Notes: generated by a model from the letters alone, not told the origin. Counted from the stretch's first letter, positions 28,495 through 38,217 are shown. The stretch is DNA of 64,000 nt from Vibrio sinaloensis DSM 21326 (GCF_000189275.1 NZ_AEVT01000106.1:1-64000), one strand, 5' to 3'. Program-made: numbers and translations.

Positions 28495-30099
28495 ATGATT
28501 AGAGCGTTTTTGATCCTATGGCTAGCCGTGTTTGGGCCAATCGTTTTGCTCATTTTCCCCAATCAGATGAACCCGATTCAGCGATTAAATGAAGCGTTTT
28601 CTGAACAGTTTTTTCAGCAAATATATTCCGTCAACTTTGACATTTTATCAGATAAGCTGCGCCATCAACCTAAAGACAAGTGGTCACCCATCATTGAGCA
28701 ATACGCGAGCCACTTTGCTTATCCGTTAAAACTTGCTCAGTTGTCCGACTATCAATCAGACGACACGTTATACCAGTCTTTAGTCGCAGGTGAAGTGTCA
28801 TTTTTGTACGACGACCCTATGGCTCTAATTCAACGCGTTGACGACAGTGAGCACGTCATCTATTTCGCTTTGAACGAGTCCACCGAGCTCGCAGTACTCA
28901 ACCAAGCCAAAGGCACATTATTTCTCGCGGCAGAACATCTAAGAACCCTTCCACCGGAGCAGTGGCAACAAGACCTCGCGAGACAAAATCAGAAAATCCC
29001 ATTCGCCATAAGCTTGAAAACCGAGTCAGACCTTTCCAGCGTTGAGCATCAAGCTGTCCGCCACGCGAATAACCAAGCAGTCAGTTACCTTAATGACCAT
29101 GGCCAGGTAGAGCTTCTTGCCCCCGTTGTACCAGGAACATGGTTACACGTACACGATGATCTTTCTCAAGCGACGCAACTTAAACTAACCACAGCAATAG
29201 GGTTGCTGTTTTTCTTACTCATTTCTATCGCTTTAGTCATTTGGGTCTACCCATTATGGCGCGACCTCAAGCGCTTAGTTCGAACTGCGAACGAGTTTGG
29301 TAACGGTCAATTATCTAAGCGGGCAACCACGAGTCGAATGTCTATGGTGTCCCAACTCGGCCTCTCGTTTAACCGCATGGCCGATAACATTGAAAGTTTA
29401 ATTGCAGGCCAAAAAGAGCTCACTAATGCGGTGGCTCATGACCTAAGAACACCGCTATATCGACTACGTTTTGCATTGGAAATGCTTGACGACCAGGACA
29501 CCACACCCAGTCAACGAGAGAAATATCGTCGTACGGTAGATTCCAGTTTGGAAGATTTGGATCATTTAATAAATCAAAACCTGTTGTTATCAAGGTACAG
29601 CCGCGTCGCTGACATTAGTCAGTTCGCGCATACTCATCTAGTTGTTCATCTAGAACAAGAAATCGACAGTTTTAAGCTGGAGCACCCAGAACTACAAGTT
29701 TTATTCTCCTGCTCCGAGACGCTAAGAACACAGCAGCTATTACTCGATAAAAACGCTTTGCTAAGAGCGTTCAGAAACCTGCTCAGCAATGCGGGTCGCT
29801 TCGCCGAGCAAACCATTCAGATTTCTTTTCGTCTCTCCGGCTCACATTATTTAATCTCGGTTGAAGACGATGGTCATGGGATATCTGATACGTGTTGGAA
29901 GCGTATTTTTGAGCCATTTGTGCAACTCGACAACCAAGCTCGAGGCAGTGGCCAAGGACATGGCTTGGGGCTCGCCATCGTCAAGCAGATTATGACTTGG
30001 CATGACGGAAATGTTGTCGTCAAACACTCAAACCTAGGAGGGGCCAAGTTTGTACTTAGTTGGCCAATACTAACAGAAAACCGTAATAGTAAATTGTGA
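28495..30099 (+). CDS. Sensor histidine kinase (RstB-like)
   Basis: Inner-membrane sensor kinase of 534 residues. Membrane helix 1 is at about 3-21, a roughly 200-residue periplasmic sensor follows, helix 2 is at about 232-254, then HAMP. The phospho-acceptor is His315 in AVAHDLRTPL. The ATPase domain shows the N box NLLSNAGRFA, DDGHGI and GHGLGLAIV. It pairs with the response regulator encoded directly upstream. The signal is unknown. No feature suggests a defect. Confidence 0.93.
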   Translation: MIRAFLILWLAVFGPIVLLIFPNQMNPIQRLNEAFSEQFFQQIYSVNFDILSDKLRHQPKDKWSPIIEQYASHFAYPLKLAQLSDYQSDDTLYQSLVAGEVSFLYDDPMALIQRVDDSEHVIYFALNESTELAVLNQAKGTLFLAAEHLRTLPPEQWQQDLARQNQKIPFAISLKTESDLSSVEHQAVRHANNQAVSYLNDHGQVELLAPVVPGTWLHVHDDLSQATQLKLTTAIGLLFFLLISIALVIWVYPLWRDLKRLVRTANEFGNGQLSKRATTSRMSMVSQLGLSFNRMADNIESLIAGQKELTNAVAHDLRTPLYRLRFALEMLDDQDTTPSQREKYRRTVDSSLEDLDHLINQNLLLSRYSRVADISQFAHTHLVVHLEQEIDSFKLEHPELQVLFSCSETLRTQQLLLDKNALLRAFRNLLSNAGRFAEQTIQISFRLSGSHYLISVEDDGHGISDTCWKRIFEPFVQLDNQARGSGQGHGLGLAIVKQIMTWHDGNVVVKHSNLGGAKFVLSWPILTENRNSKL

Positions 30100-30200
30100 C
30101 CAAACAGGACACAAAGCGTCCATAAACCACCAACGACTCATCACTGATATCAATGCTAATTTTGACTGACCGTACATCTTGTCATTCAAAAGGACGCTCT

Positions 30201-31184
30201 ATGAATATTCGGCACATCGCTGTATCCATTTGCTTACTCTCACACGCCGCTATCGCTCAACCTACTCTGTGGCAACCCGGTTTCAGTGGTTCAATCAGTA
30301 TTAATGCTGGGTTTGGTCAAAACCAATCACAGCAAAATACGCACGATGACAACGCTTTAACGACCACATTAAACAGCGATGGAAAGCAAACCAAACACGC
30401 TACGCCATTTATCCTCGGCCGTTTACAGTACAATACGGGCAATACTCTAATTTATATAGGCAACAGCGAAGACCAAATAACGCAAGCGCAGTTCCAGGCT
30501 GAACTTGGCGTAGCCCAAAGAATCAGTAAAAGCGCCATCTTAACAGGGGCTGTTTTCGCTAACTTACCAGGAATGGATGAAGTATGGCGCGATCCTTACC
30601 TTATTAATCAAGATCGCCAAACCAGTGAGCAGCAAGTCGCTGGCGTGAGAGTTGCGGCTGATTTTTCAACCTTCTTCCCCATCTCTGTTAAGTATGCATA
30701 CGCTCAAAACAATATTGAGCAAGATGAAATAGGTGCTTCACAAAACCTTTCGGCGTCGCAACGCGATATGCTCGACCGAGAAAGTCAGTATCAGCGGTTT
30801 GGTAGCGAATTCACCTTCCCTTTGCATCGCGCGTTAGTTATATCGCCAGCCCTTTACTACACGGTCAGGAATGCCAAAGGCCAAGCCCATTCTTTCAGCC
30901 AGCTAAGTGCTCAGCTTTCTCTCACTTACTCTCATCAGCAACACACTTTGATAACAACAGTACGTAACAGTTCAACCGCATTTGAACAAGAGAATCCCGT
31001 TTTTGATAGTAAGCAGGACCAACAAAGCATGGGGATATTCTCTGTTTACAGCTATGCAGGAGTATTTGGCTGGCGCAATACCCAATTGAACATAATGGCT
31101 GGGTATCAAACGACTGACTCGGACATCGATTTCTATAACAGTCAGGACAGTTTTGTGTCTACTGGCATGAGTTACAACTTTTAA
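30201..31184 (+). CDS. DUF2860 family outer-membrane protein
   Basis: Probable outer-membrane beta-barrel protein of 327 residues. A signal peptide (about 1-19, cut near AIAQ) is followed by GFSGSISINAGFGQNQSQQN, the DUF2860 N-terminal pattern, then alternating hydrophobic/polar strands and a C-terminal aromatic residue (MSYNF), as in porin-like proteins. ATG 30201 has AAGGA upstream; an in-frame ATG at 30153 lies before it without a ribosome site. It follows the RR/HK pair and overlaps the next gene's leader, suggesting one regulon. Confidence 0.82.
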   Translation: MNIRHIAVSICLLSHAAIAQPTLWQPGFSGSISINAGFGQNQSQQNTHDDNALTTTLNSDGKQTKHATPFILGRLQYNTGNTLIYIGNSEDQITQAQFQAELGVAQRISKSAILTGAVFANLPGMDEVWRDPYLINQDRQTSEQQVAGVRVAADFSTFFPISVKYAYAQNNIEQDEIGASQNLSASQRDMLDRESQYQRFGSEFTFPLHRALVISPALYYTVRNAKGQAHSFSQLSAQLSLTYSHQQHTLITTVRNSSTAFEQENPVFDSKQDQQSMGIFSVYSYAGVFGWRNTQLNIMAGYQTTDSDIDFYNSQDSFVSTGMSYNF

Positions 31185-31201
31185 TGAAGGAGCACCAAAG
31201 A

Positions 31202-32236
31202 ATGAACGTAATCAGGTTAATGATGGTGTTATTTGCAATCACCACTTTGGGATGTGTTGATGACGCAACCGATGCAGAAAAGTACACGAAGCCGACCGTA
31301 GATGCGGGAGCAGATCAGGTGCAAACACTGCCGATCAATAGCCTAACTCTGCGAGGCTCGGCTAAAACCTACCCAAAGCACCTCTACAAAATAAAGTCGA
31401 CACGTTGGAGCCAAGTCTCTGGTCCGCAGCAACTGGCAATACTCAATGCAGACGAACTCGCAGCGACCGTCCTTAATCCAACCATTGCTGGAACCTATGA
31501 GTTCGAGTTTTATGCCAAAGACAGCCTTGGGCGTACCAATACTGATCGAGTCAAAGTGATACTTCGCGCTGCGCAACCAATCCAACAGGCTCAATCAACG
31601 ACTAGCTATACCGATGACTACGAAGCTATGTGGAACTACGTGGTTACCGAATATGCAGATTACGCCAACATTGAAGATAAATGGCAGCAACTTTACCAAC
31701 CATATTGGGTAAAAACAGCCGAGGCGAGTTCAGAGGAAGCGTGGCAAAAAATACTCGTAGAAATTGAGCAGGAACTAGGCTTAGCCAACCTTACTCTTGC
31801 TCAAGCACAGCAGAGAGTCGCTCAACCTTTAAGTTGGGAATGGTACAATAACAATGGCATCGCAGAAGTGAAGATTAAGAATGCTCATGTCGACCATTTA
31901 GACGAAATCAATCAGCAAGTTGCCAGCATGTTAGCGCTTTCACCAGACCTGTATAAGATCCAGCTTCAGTTGCTCGACGCACAAACTCTGGATCGTCAAA
32001 CACAGTTGATGCTGATGCAAATATTTTCCACTTCGAAGTCTGGGCTCTGTATACACAATCAACTTAGGCAACATGATTGTATTACGATCAAAGCTAACCC
32101 TTATCTAAAAGGGTTAGATGTCGAACTGATTACTGTCAACGCCGACTCAGAAAGAGCCGAGCTAAGACACTTTTTCAACGCTTCTTTAAGCGAAGTAAAC
32201 ATCCTATTAATTCCGGAATTAAGGCTACCCAAGTAA
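31202..32236 (+). CDS. Lipoprotein with PKD-like Ig domain
   Basis: Predicted lipoprotein of 344 residues: signal peptide ending TTLGC near residue 18. A PKD/Ig-like beta-sandwich follows (VDAGADQVQTLPINSLTLRG, WSQVSGP, AGTYEFEFYAKDSLGR), then an uncharacterised, mostly helical C-terminal region. ATG 31202 has AAGGAG nine bases upstream; an earlier ATG at 31184 overlaps the preceding stop codon. It is translationally close to the DUF2860 gene, so the two products may work together at the outer membrane (inference). Confidence 0.78.
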   Translation: MNVIRLMMVLFAITTLGCVDDATDAEKYTKPTVDAGADQVQTLPINSLTLRGSAKTYPKHLYKIKSTRWSQVSGPQQLAILNADELAATVLNPTIAGTYEFEFYAKDSLGRTNTDRVKVILRAAQPIQQAQSTTSYTDDYEAMWNYVVTEYADYANIEDKWQQLYQPYWVKTAEASSEEAWQKILVEIEQELGLANLTLAQAQQRVAQPLSWEWYNNNGIAEVKIKNAHVDHLDEINQQVASMLALSPDLYKIQLQLLDAQTLDRQTQLMLMQIFSTSKSGLCIHNQLRQHDCITIKANPYLKGLDVELITVNADSERAELRHFFNASLSEVNILLIPELRLPK

Positions 32237-32258
32237 ATCTAGCGAGCTGAATACCAAA

Positions 32259-32282
32259 AAAGCGATGCCTATGCATCGCTTT
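32259..32282. terminator. Terminator between lipoprotein gene and recR
   Basis: Perfect 10-bp stem AAAGCGATGC/GCATCGCTTT with loop CTAT. A run of A before it gives a T run on the minus strand, so it mainly ends the recR operon. Confidence 0.88.
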
Positions 32283-32289
32283 CGTTTAT

Positions 32290-32892
32290 TTAACCTAACT
32301 TCTGTCTACCGAGTAGAGAGTGGGATAACGTTGTGCCATCGACTAATTCCAGCTCGCCTCCAACAGGAACACCGTGAGCAATTCGGCTAGCGGACACTTG
32401 GCTCTCCTTACATAACTCTGCAATGTAATGAGCCGTCGCTTCTCCCTCAACTGTCGGGTTAGTGGCCAATATTACTTCGGAGATATCACCGCGACGCAGG
32501 CGATAGTCCAAAACATCTAAGCCGATATCACTTGGCCCGATCCCATCAAGCGGTGATAGGTGCCCCATTAAAACAAAATAACGTCCTGAGTACTGGCCTG
32601 TCGCTTCAACTGCAGCAATGTCTGCAGGGCTTTCAACCACACAAAGTTGTCCATTTTCTTGTCGCTTGGGGTTAGTGCAGATGTGACACACTTCTTCTTC
32701 GGTGAAAGTGCGGCATTCACTACAGTGACCAATCTCGGTCATCGCCTGACTGAGAGCATCAGCTAACTGCAATCCGCCTTTTCTATCGCGCTGTAACAAA
32801 TGAAAGGCCATACGCTGAGCCGACTTGGGGCCAACCCCAGGTAGACAACGTAAGGCCTCCATCAATTGTTCCAGCATATGACTGGTACGCAT
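32290..32892 (-). CDS. recR: Recombination protein RecR
   Basis: DNA repair protein of 200 residues that acts with RecF and RecO in loading RecA at gaps. It has an N-terminal helix-hairpin-helix ([17 protein letters not shown]), a four-Cys zinc finger ([16 protein letters not shown]) and a Toprim domain ([17 protein letters not shown]). It is the last gene of the apt-dnaX-ybaB-recR cluster, 16 bases after ybaB, the order also seen in E. coli. Confidence 0.97.
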   Translation of the reverse strand: MRTSHMLEQLMEALRCLPGVGPKSAQRMAFHLLQRDRKGGLQLADALSQAMTEIGHCSECRTFTEEEVCHICTNPKRQENGQLCVVESPADIAAVEATGQYSGRYFVLMGHLSPLDGIGPSDIGLDVLDYRLRRGDISEVILATNPTVEGEATAHYIAELCKESQVSASRIAHGVPVGGELELVDGTTLSHSLLGRQKLG

Positions 32893-32908
32893 TAACTAAC
32901 CTTGTCGA

Positions 32909-33238
32909 TTAGAACGGCATCTTCATACCTGGTGGTAGTTGCATACCGCCAGTTACGCCAGCCATTTTCTCTTTTTGAGTTTCTTCAACGCGGCGAGCAG
33001 CATCGTTGAATGCAGCAGCGATAAGATCTTCAAGCATCTCTTTGTCGTCTTCCATCAAGCTTTCATCGATTTCTACACGACGTACGCTGTGGCTACCAGT
33101 AATCGTTACTTTCACTAGGCCAGCACCAGACTCACCCGTTACTTCCATATTCGCGATTTCTTCTTGAAGCTTTTGCATACGCTCTTGCATTTGCTGGGCT
33201 TGCTTCATCAAGTTGCCCATACCGCCTTTACCAAACAT
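32909..33238 (-). CDS. ybaB: YbaB/EbfC nucleoid-associated protein
   Basis: Small dimeric DNA-binding protein of 109 residues. The N-terminus is Met/Gln/Gly-rich ([20 protein letters not shown]), followed by the conserved [16 protein letters not shown] and a helical C-terminal tail. It lies between dnaX and recR as in most gamma-proteobacteria. Roles in nucleoid structure or recombination are proposed for the family. Confidence 0.95.
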   Translation of the reverse strand: MFGKGGMGNLMKQAQQMQERMQKLQEEIANMEVTGESGAGLVKVTITGSHSVRRVEIDESLMEDDKEMLEDLIAAAFNDAARRVEETQKEKMAGVTGGMQLPPGMKMPF

Positions 33239-33312
33239 GTTTATCTCTCTGGTTAGTTAGCTTGTTTCGTTATTAGATGAGGTTGAAAGAGTGATTTTTC
33301 AACCCCGAAAAA

Positions 33313-35445
33313 TTATATCGGTCTCACACTGTCTTTATCGAGCTCGGCTGCAAAACGCATTTCGATGAACTTAACGTGCTCATCTTTTTCTAGGCTATCA
33401 AACGCATTTTGTAGTTTGCCTTGATACAGTGTATCTCTTAATTCTAGTGGGGTTTCACCACTTTCACCGACTTGAACGCTCAGGTGACACTCTTCACCTA
33501 ACACTTGATTCAGCGCACTTAGCAACTCGCTTTGTGCTCGGTCAGTGTTTAAATGCGCTTGCTGTGGTCTTAGTGTCAGTAAGATCGAAGTTCCGTTCTT
33601 CTCGTAATATGAGTTAAGCGCAAGCTGTTCGGTTAGCTTAGCCGTCTCTAACTGGCTGATTAGTTTCGCCCAATCACTTTGCTCAAGACTTTCCACCACC
33701 AGTTTTTGCACCATTTCTGGTGTTTTTTCATGCTCTAAAGCTTTCTTTAACTGGGTTGGTGTTAGCTCCGTTTTCTGCGGCTTCTTTTGCGGCAAAATCG
33801 GCTTCCAACGATAAGCTTCATCTTTATCAGGCTCAGCAGTCGCGATTGCATTTGGGTTAGACAATGGCGACACCTGCGCAGTTCCACCGTGTTTTTGTGC
33901 AACACGGTCTAATACTGAACTTGGTTTTTCAGATGTCGCTTTAGTCTTTTTTGGCGCTTGACCTTGGGTACTGTCTGTAGCGGAAGAAAGCCCTTTACGC
34001 TGAGAGCGCAGTTGATGACGCAAACCACTAATTGGCCCTGAGTTACGGGGCTGCTGCGCTGGTGCGTGCTGTGCTGGCGCAGAAGACTGAGGCTGCACTG
34101 CTTGTTCATATTGGGCAGGAGACTCATCGTACATAGGAGGTGCATCATACTGAGGAGGCTCAGACATATAGTGCGGAGGTGCGTCGTAGCTCTGTTCTGG
34201 TGTAGGAACAGGCTGCTGAGTCATTGCAGTAGGTCTTGTTAGTGCGGGAGCTTGAGCAGCAGGAGCCGGTGTTGGTGCAGCCTGTTGTGCTTGCGGCGCG
34301 TTTTGCTCTACAGCGACATTAACTGACGCTTGTGTAGAGATAACATTAGCCTGTGGTTTCGAGGCGGGTCTAAACGCCATCATGCGTAACACAACCATCT
34401 CTAGGCCAATGCGCTCAGAAGGCGCTAAAGGAAGATCTTGCCGACCTTTAAGCGCAATTTGGTAGTAAAGTTGAACGTCTTGTGGCGACAACTCACGACT
34501 GAGCAGTTCGATTTTATCTGCATCTGGCTGGGATTTATCTAAGGTCGATGGCAATGCTTGATACATCGCCATACGGTGTAATTGGGTAGCGAGTTGCTGG
34601 AGCAAACCATCCCATTCGACACCGTTTTGAGCTAGAGCAGACAAGGTTTCCATCGCTTGCTCAGGCTGCTTAGAACTGATCGACTCGAGCAAATGCAACG
34701 CCTGATCTGTGTCTAATGTGCCCAGCATATGAGCAACGCTTTCCGCCATTACGGAGCCATTGCCAAGTGCAATCGCTTGGTCTGTCAAGCTCAAAGCATC
34801 ACGCATACTGCCATCGGCTGCATGAGCAATCATACCCAAGGCGCGTGGCTCTGAGGTCACCGCTTCATGACCCAAAATATGATCCAGTTGCTCATGAATA
34901 GTATCAACAGTGATTGGCTTTAAGTGAAACTGTAAACAACGAGACAGTATCGTTACCGGCAATTTCTGTGGATCCGTTGTCGCTAATAGGAACTTCACAT
35001 ACTCAGGCGGCTCTTCAAGCGTTTTTAATAAGGCATTGAAGCTATGACGAGAGAGCATGTGAACTTCATCGATCAGATAAACCTTAAACCGTCCACGAGC
35101 AGGTTTGTACTGAACGTTATCGAGTAATTCACGAGTATCTTCGACCTTAGTACGTGAAGCAGCATCGATTTCAAGTAGATCAACGAAACGGCCTTCGTCG
35201 ATCTCTTTACAAGTATCACATTGACCACATGGTGTCGCGGTAATACCTGTTTCACAGTTTAACCCTTTGGCAAACAATCGACCTATGGTGGTTTTACCCA
35301 CACCACGGGTGCCACTAAATAAGTAGGCATGGTGGAGTCGATTTTGGGCTAAAGCATTCTCTAATGCTGTTAAGACATGACTTTGCCCTACTACTTCATT
35401 GAACTTAGTAGGGCGCCACTTTCGCGCTAAGGCAAGATAACTCAT
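33313..35445 (-). CDS. dnaX: DNA polymerase III subunits tau and gamma
   Basis: Clamp-loader ATPase. The full frame encodes tau, 710 residues: AAA+ domain with Walker A GTRGVGKTT, a four-Cys zinc module (CETGITATPCGQCDTC), Walker B LIDEVHML and sensor SRC. A Pro/Gln/Ala-rich linker follows, then the tau-specific C-terminal domains. At codons 498-500 the sequence A AAA AAG occurs in the zero frame. A -1 shift there reads GAC then TAA, giving a gamma-like product of about 501 residues, the same arrangement as in E. coli. The gene follows apt by 14 bases and precedes ybaB. Confidence 0.96.
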   Translation of the reverse strand: MSYLALARKWRPTKFNEVVGQSHVLTALENALAQNRLHHAYLFSGTRGVGKTTIGRLFAKGLNCETGITATPCGQCDTCKEIDEGRFVDLLEIDAASRTKVEDTRELLDNVQYKPARGRFKVYLIDEVHMLSRHSFNALLKTLEEPPEYVKFLLATTDPQKLPVTILSRCLQFHLKPITVDTIHEQLDHILGHEAVTSEPRALGMIAHAADGSMRDALSLTDQAIALGNGSVMAESVAHMLGTLDTDQALHLLESISSKQPEQAMETLSALAQNGVEWDGLLQQLATQLHRMAMYQALPSTLDKSQPDADKIELLSRELSPQDVQLYYQIALKGRQDLPLAPSERIGLEMVVLRMMAFRPASKPQANVISTQASVNVAVEQNAPQAQQAAPTPAPAAQAPALTRPTAMTQQPVPTPEQSYDAPPHYMSEPPQYDAPPMYDESPAQYEQAVQPQSSAPAQHAPAQQPRNSGPISGLRHQLRSQRKGLSSATDSTQGQAPKKTKATSEKPSSVLDRVAQKHGGTAQVSPLSNPNAIATAEPDKDEAYRWKPILPQKKPQKTELTPTQLKKALEHEKTPEMVQKLVVESLEQSDWAKLISQLETAKLTEQLALNSYYEKNGTSILLTLRPQQAHLNTDRAQSELLSALNQVLGEECHLSVQVGESGETPLELRDTLYQGKLQNAFDSLEKDEHVKFIEMRFAAELDKDSVRPI
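33941..33952 (-). other. dnaX programmed -1 frameshift site
   Basis: Slippery heptamer A AAA AAG (plus-strand CTTTTTT at 33946-33952), followed after the shift by GAC and stop TAA (33941-33943). An AAGG motif lies about 12 bases upstream of the heptamer, where a Shine-Dalgarno-like stimulator would sit. No strong hairpin directly follows. Confidence 0.7.
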
Positions 35446-35459
35446 GAATCTATATCCGA

Positions 35460-36005
35460 TTAGTGACCTTCGAACTCACAGATGCTGTATACGTTCAGAC
35501 CTAGGCCTTCAAGACGCTTATCGCCACCGATTTCCGGCAGGTTGATGACAAACGCAGCGTGCTCTACAACACCGCCAAGTTGACGAATCAGTTTTGTTGT
35601 CGCTTCGATGGTACCACCTGTTGCCAGAAGATCATCAACAACCAGCACTTTATCACCTTCGACGATTGCGTCTGTATGAATTTCAAGCGTATCTGTGCCG
35701 TACTCAAGTTCGTAGGATTGCGCCACAGTCTCGCGTGGTAATTTACCTGGTTTACGAACCGGAACAAATCCAACACCTAATTCTAGCGCTAGAGGAGCAC
35801 CAAACAAGAAACCGCGTGCTTCGGTACCCACGATTTTAGTAAAGCCCATAGATTGGTACTTCTCGACCAACAGTTTGATCGTCGCTTGGTAAGCGGCAGG
35901 GTCTTCCATCAGACTGGTTACATCACGGAATAGAATGCCTGGTTTTGGGTAGTCTTGGATGCTTTTAATACTAGATTTGATCAGTGTGAGTGTTTCAGTT
36001 GTCAT
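35460..36005 (-). CDS. apt: Adenine phosphoribosyltransferase
   Basis: Purine-salvage enzyme of 181 residues that makes AMP from adenine and PRPP. It shows the PRPP-binding loop [13 protein letters not shown] and the upstream [15 protein letters not shown] and [11 protein letters not shown] segments typical of Apt. It is the first gene of the apt-dnaX-ybaB-recR cluster. The ATG at 36005 fits the family N-terminus. Confidence 0.97.
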   Translation of the reverse strand: MTTETLTLIKSSIKSIQDYPKPGILFRDVTSLMEDPAAYQATIKLLVEKYQSMGFTKIVGTEARGFLFGAPLALELGVGFVPVRKPGKLPRETVAQSYELEYGTDTLEIHTDAIVEGDKVLVVDDLLATGGTIEATTKLIRQLGGVVEHAAFVINLPEIGGDKRLEGLGLNVYSICEFEGH

Positions 36006-36134
36006 ATTTCATTACTTAGATTGGCTAGGCTTGGTGGTTTATATAATAAGTATTCTTCAAGCGGTAGCGTGGGTTCTCTGCACAATGCAAGGCCGAATAC
36101 ATAATCGGCATGCTGACTAAAAATTTTGTGCCTA

Positions 36135-36163
36135 AAAAACAAACGCCCACTCGAAGGTGGGCA
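36135..36163 (-). terminator. Rho-independent terminator of DUF454 gene
   Basis: Perfect stem GCCCAC/GTGGGC with a 6-base loop (36146-36163). On the minus strand it is followed by a T-rich tract of GTTTGTTTTTT type. Confidence 0.8.
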
Positions 36164-36178
36164 CGCTTCCTTGCAATC

Positions 36179-36583
36179 TTAGTGATTTTCTTCCTTGTCA
36201 GCAAGGTGCTCCATCACAGGCAAACGAATAAACCAAGTTAAGAGTAGCGCCAACATAACCAGTAGCATAACTTTTAGCCACCAGTTGGGGACAAACCAAA
36301 TCGAAAAGCTGAAACTGAGCAGAATATAGATCGCCCCCCGTTGCTTCACTTTGGTCGTGACGGCCTTATGGCTATGCCAATTATCGAGGATCGGGCCAAA
36401 CGTTTTGTGTTGATGGAGCCAGCGATGAAATCTGGGACTGCTGCGCATAAAACATGCACTAGCAAGAAGGATGAAAGGCGTTGTCGGTAAAAGTGGCAGG
36501 AATATGCCTAGAAAGCCTAGGCACAAGCATGTAATACCAACAATATTTAAACCAAGTCTACGAATACTGATGGCATGCTCCAA
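36179..36583 (-). CDS. ybaN: YbaN family (DUF454) membrane protein
   Basis: Inner-membrane protein of 134 residues with three or four hydrophobic helices. The DUF454 signature LGFLGIFLPLLPTTPFILLASACF is split here as GIFLPLLPTTPFILL, followed by FHRWLHQHKTFGP. The only workable start is TTG 36583; no in-frame ATG exists upstream before a stop. This weak start, nine bases after the stop of an upstream 43-codon ORF, suggests translational coupling. Function is unknown. In E. coli ybaN is likewise close to apt. Confidence 0.85.
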   Translation of the reverse strand: MEHAISIRRLGLNIVGITCLCLGFLGIFLPLLPTTPFILLASACFMRSSPRFHRWLHQHKTFGPILDNWHSHKAVTTKVKQRGAIYILLSFSFSIWFVPNWWLKVMLLVMLALLLTWFIRLPVMEHLADKEENH

Positions 36584-36591
36584 TCTGGTAT

Positions 36592-36723
36592 CTAGAAGCC
36601 TGCATATCCGTTAAATACACGGATCCAAGTCAATGTCGCTGGAAGTGTAGGGATAAGTAGGACTGCAATAAAACCTAAAAAGTAAAAGATATTATAAGGT
36701 TCTTTAAAATCTTTGTCTGCCAT
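36592..36723 (-). CDS. 43-residue small membrane protein
   Basis: Short ORF, ATG at 36723 and TAG at 36592-36594, beginning MADKDFKEPYNIFYFLGF and continuing through a hydrophobic segment rich in Ile, Leu, Val and Pro to a polar end (WIRVFNGYAGF). One membrane span is likely at about residues 12-32. An AGAGAAG-like ribosome site precedes the ATG. It lies directly upstream of ybaN on the same strand, whose TTG start is nine bases after this stop. I do not recognise the family; the codon pattern and context make it a probable gene. Confidence 0.65.
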   Translation of the reverse strand: MADKDFKEPYNIFYFLGFIAVLLIPTLPATLTWIRVFNGYAGF

Positions 36724-36888
36724 GGGAATGCTTCTCTAAATGTAGGTGACGACTTATTAAACCCACGTTAATTGAGCGTTAACGCATTGGGTTATTTTTG
36801 TTTCGGCGGACTATACCCTATTCTGTGCCCTACAAACACCGAATAAAATCAGGGTTATTAAGATTTCTATGACTAGTGAGAGGGGTGC

Positions 36889-37989
36889 TTAAGCACTCCC
36901 CCCTCTGTAAATATCCAAACTGAAGCTACTTGAACCAAGACAGCTCAGAGAAACTTGGCAGGCCGATTGAATGGGTAATTCATCGGTAATGAAGTTCTTA
37001 ACACAGTTATCACCTAAGCGAACACCAGCATGAACATGCTGCGAAATGTAACCATTAGACCACTGGCAATCTAAACCCGCTGGCAGCAATGACAACGTAC
37101 CTTCCGACAAATCTGCTACGCCAAACAACGCCTTAACTGGTGTTGCACATTCAGAGCACTTAATCCCTTTTTCGACTAAATACGCGATGTCCTTCAAATC
37201 GGCATTAAAGCATTTGAGGTTACGTAAGTAGTCATGGAATAGCGCTCGGACCAGTAACGTGGTCGCCGCCCCGTGCTCCCCCTCACTGGCCGAGTCAACG
37301 ACATAGAAGGCAAACTGACCATTCATCAGCCAAGCGTAATCATACACAATTGGCATCACTTCGGTTGATTGCAGTAGTCGATAACTGCACTTCCAATCAC
37401 CTTGAGAGGTGTCCCTATCCGGTAACAACGCATGCAACAGATCTTTTGCCGCACTGCGGTTTTCTTGCAAGAATTCTAAGTGCCAATGAAGCTCTTGCTC
37501 CTCTGGAACATCACCGCTATCGACTCGGAACCATTGACTAGCAAAGTCACGCTGGTCACTGATATGGTTGTCGGAATCATCGAGGGTGTTTTCAATCGCA
37601 CATACCAGATGCTCATAATTGCCAATTGGCTTCGGCAAGAAATCTTTAATTCCGTAGCGCAACGCCTTTGCGACATCAGACATATCATCGGTCGCTGACA
37701 CCACGATAAGGGGTAAAGAAGGGTATTCCAAACTCACTTCTTCGACAAATTCAATGCCATCAAGAACAGGCATTGCTAAGTCACACATAATGATATCGGG
37801 CTCACAATCACGTAACTTACGTAATCCTTCCAAGCCATTCTCTGCTTCAACGACTTTAAAGCCTTGGGAAACCAAAAACGCCGAAGTAATTCGACGGAAG
37901 ATAGGATCATCATCGACCAACATGACGAGTTTTTCACCGGGAGCGATAGTGGGCATGTCGCTCGGTGTAACTTCTACTGTTTTATGCAT
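36889..37989 (-). CDS. RssB-type response regulator
   Basis: Response regulator of 366 residues. An N-terminal receiver domain (acidic DDD at about 26-28, phospho-acceptor Asp70 in IIMCDLAMP, Lys in FLPKP) is joined to a degenerate PP2C-like effector domain, the architecture of RssB/SprE. In enterobacteria RssB delivers sigma-S to ClpXP; that role here is likely but inferred. ATG 37989 (MHKTVEV) was chosen over GTG 38004. It is divergent from a LysR gene. Confidence 0.87.
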   Translation of the reverse strand: MHKTVEVTPSDMPTIAPGEKLVMLVDDDPIFRRITSAFLVSQGFKVVEAENGLEGLRKLRDCEPDIIMCDLAMPVLDGIEFVEEVSLEYPSLPLIVVSATDDMSDVAKALRYGIKDFLPKPIGNYEHLVCAIENTLDDSDNHISDQRDFASQWFRVDSGDVPEEQELHWHLEFLQENRSAAKDLLHALLPDRDTSQGDWKCSYRLLQSTEVMPIVYDYAWLMNGQFAFYVVDSASEGEHGAATTLLVRALFHDYLRNLKCFNADLKDIAYLVEKGIKCSECATPVKALFGVADLSEGTLSLLPAGLDCQWSNGYISQHVHAGVRLGDNCVKNFITDELPIQSACQVSLSCLGSSSFSLDIYRGGSA

Positions 37990-38217
37990 AAACCTTTGCC
38001 TCACACAACCGTAATGGTACTGCTAATTTGTTATAGTTATTTATAAATTCAAACACTCTTTTAAAAGTAGCCATGAAAGGCTGTTTATACAAATCTTCCA
38101 CTTTTGCTCTAGGTTGCATACTATATGTATGGAATCTCAAATATCGATAAAGATGTTGATATGTCTCAACCTTTGACATTTGATATAGATATAAATTAAC
38201 CGAATTCGTAAAAAATT

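Noticed and set aside
33909-34148. 79-codon ORF on the dnaX strand in another frame
   Set aside because: It is not the -1 product of the slippery site and overlaps dnaX's low-complexity linker; no homology pattern or ribosome site.
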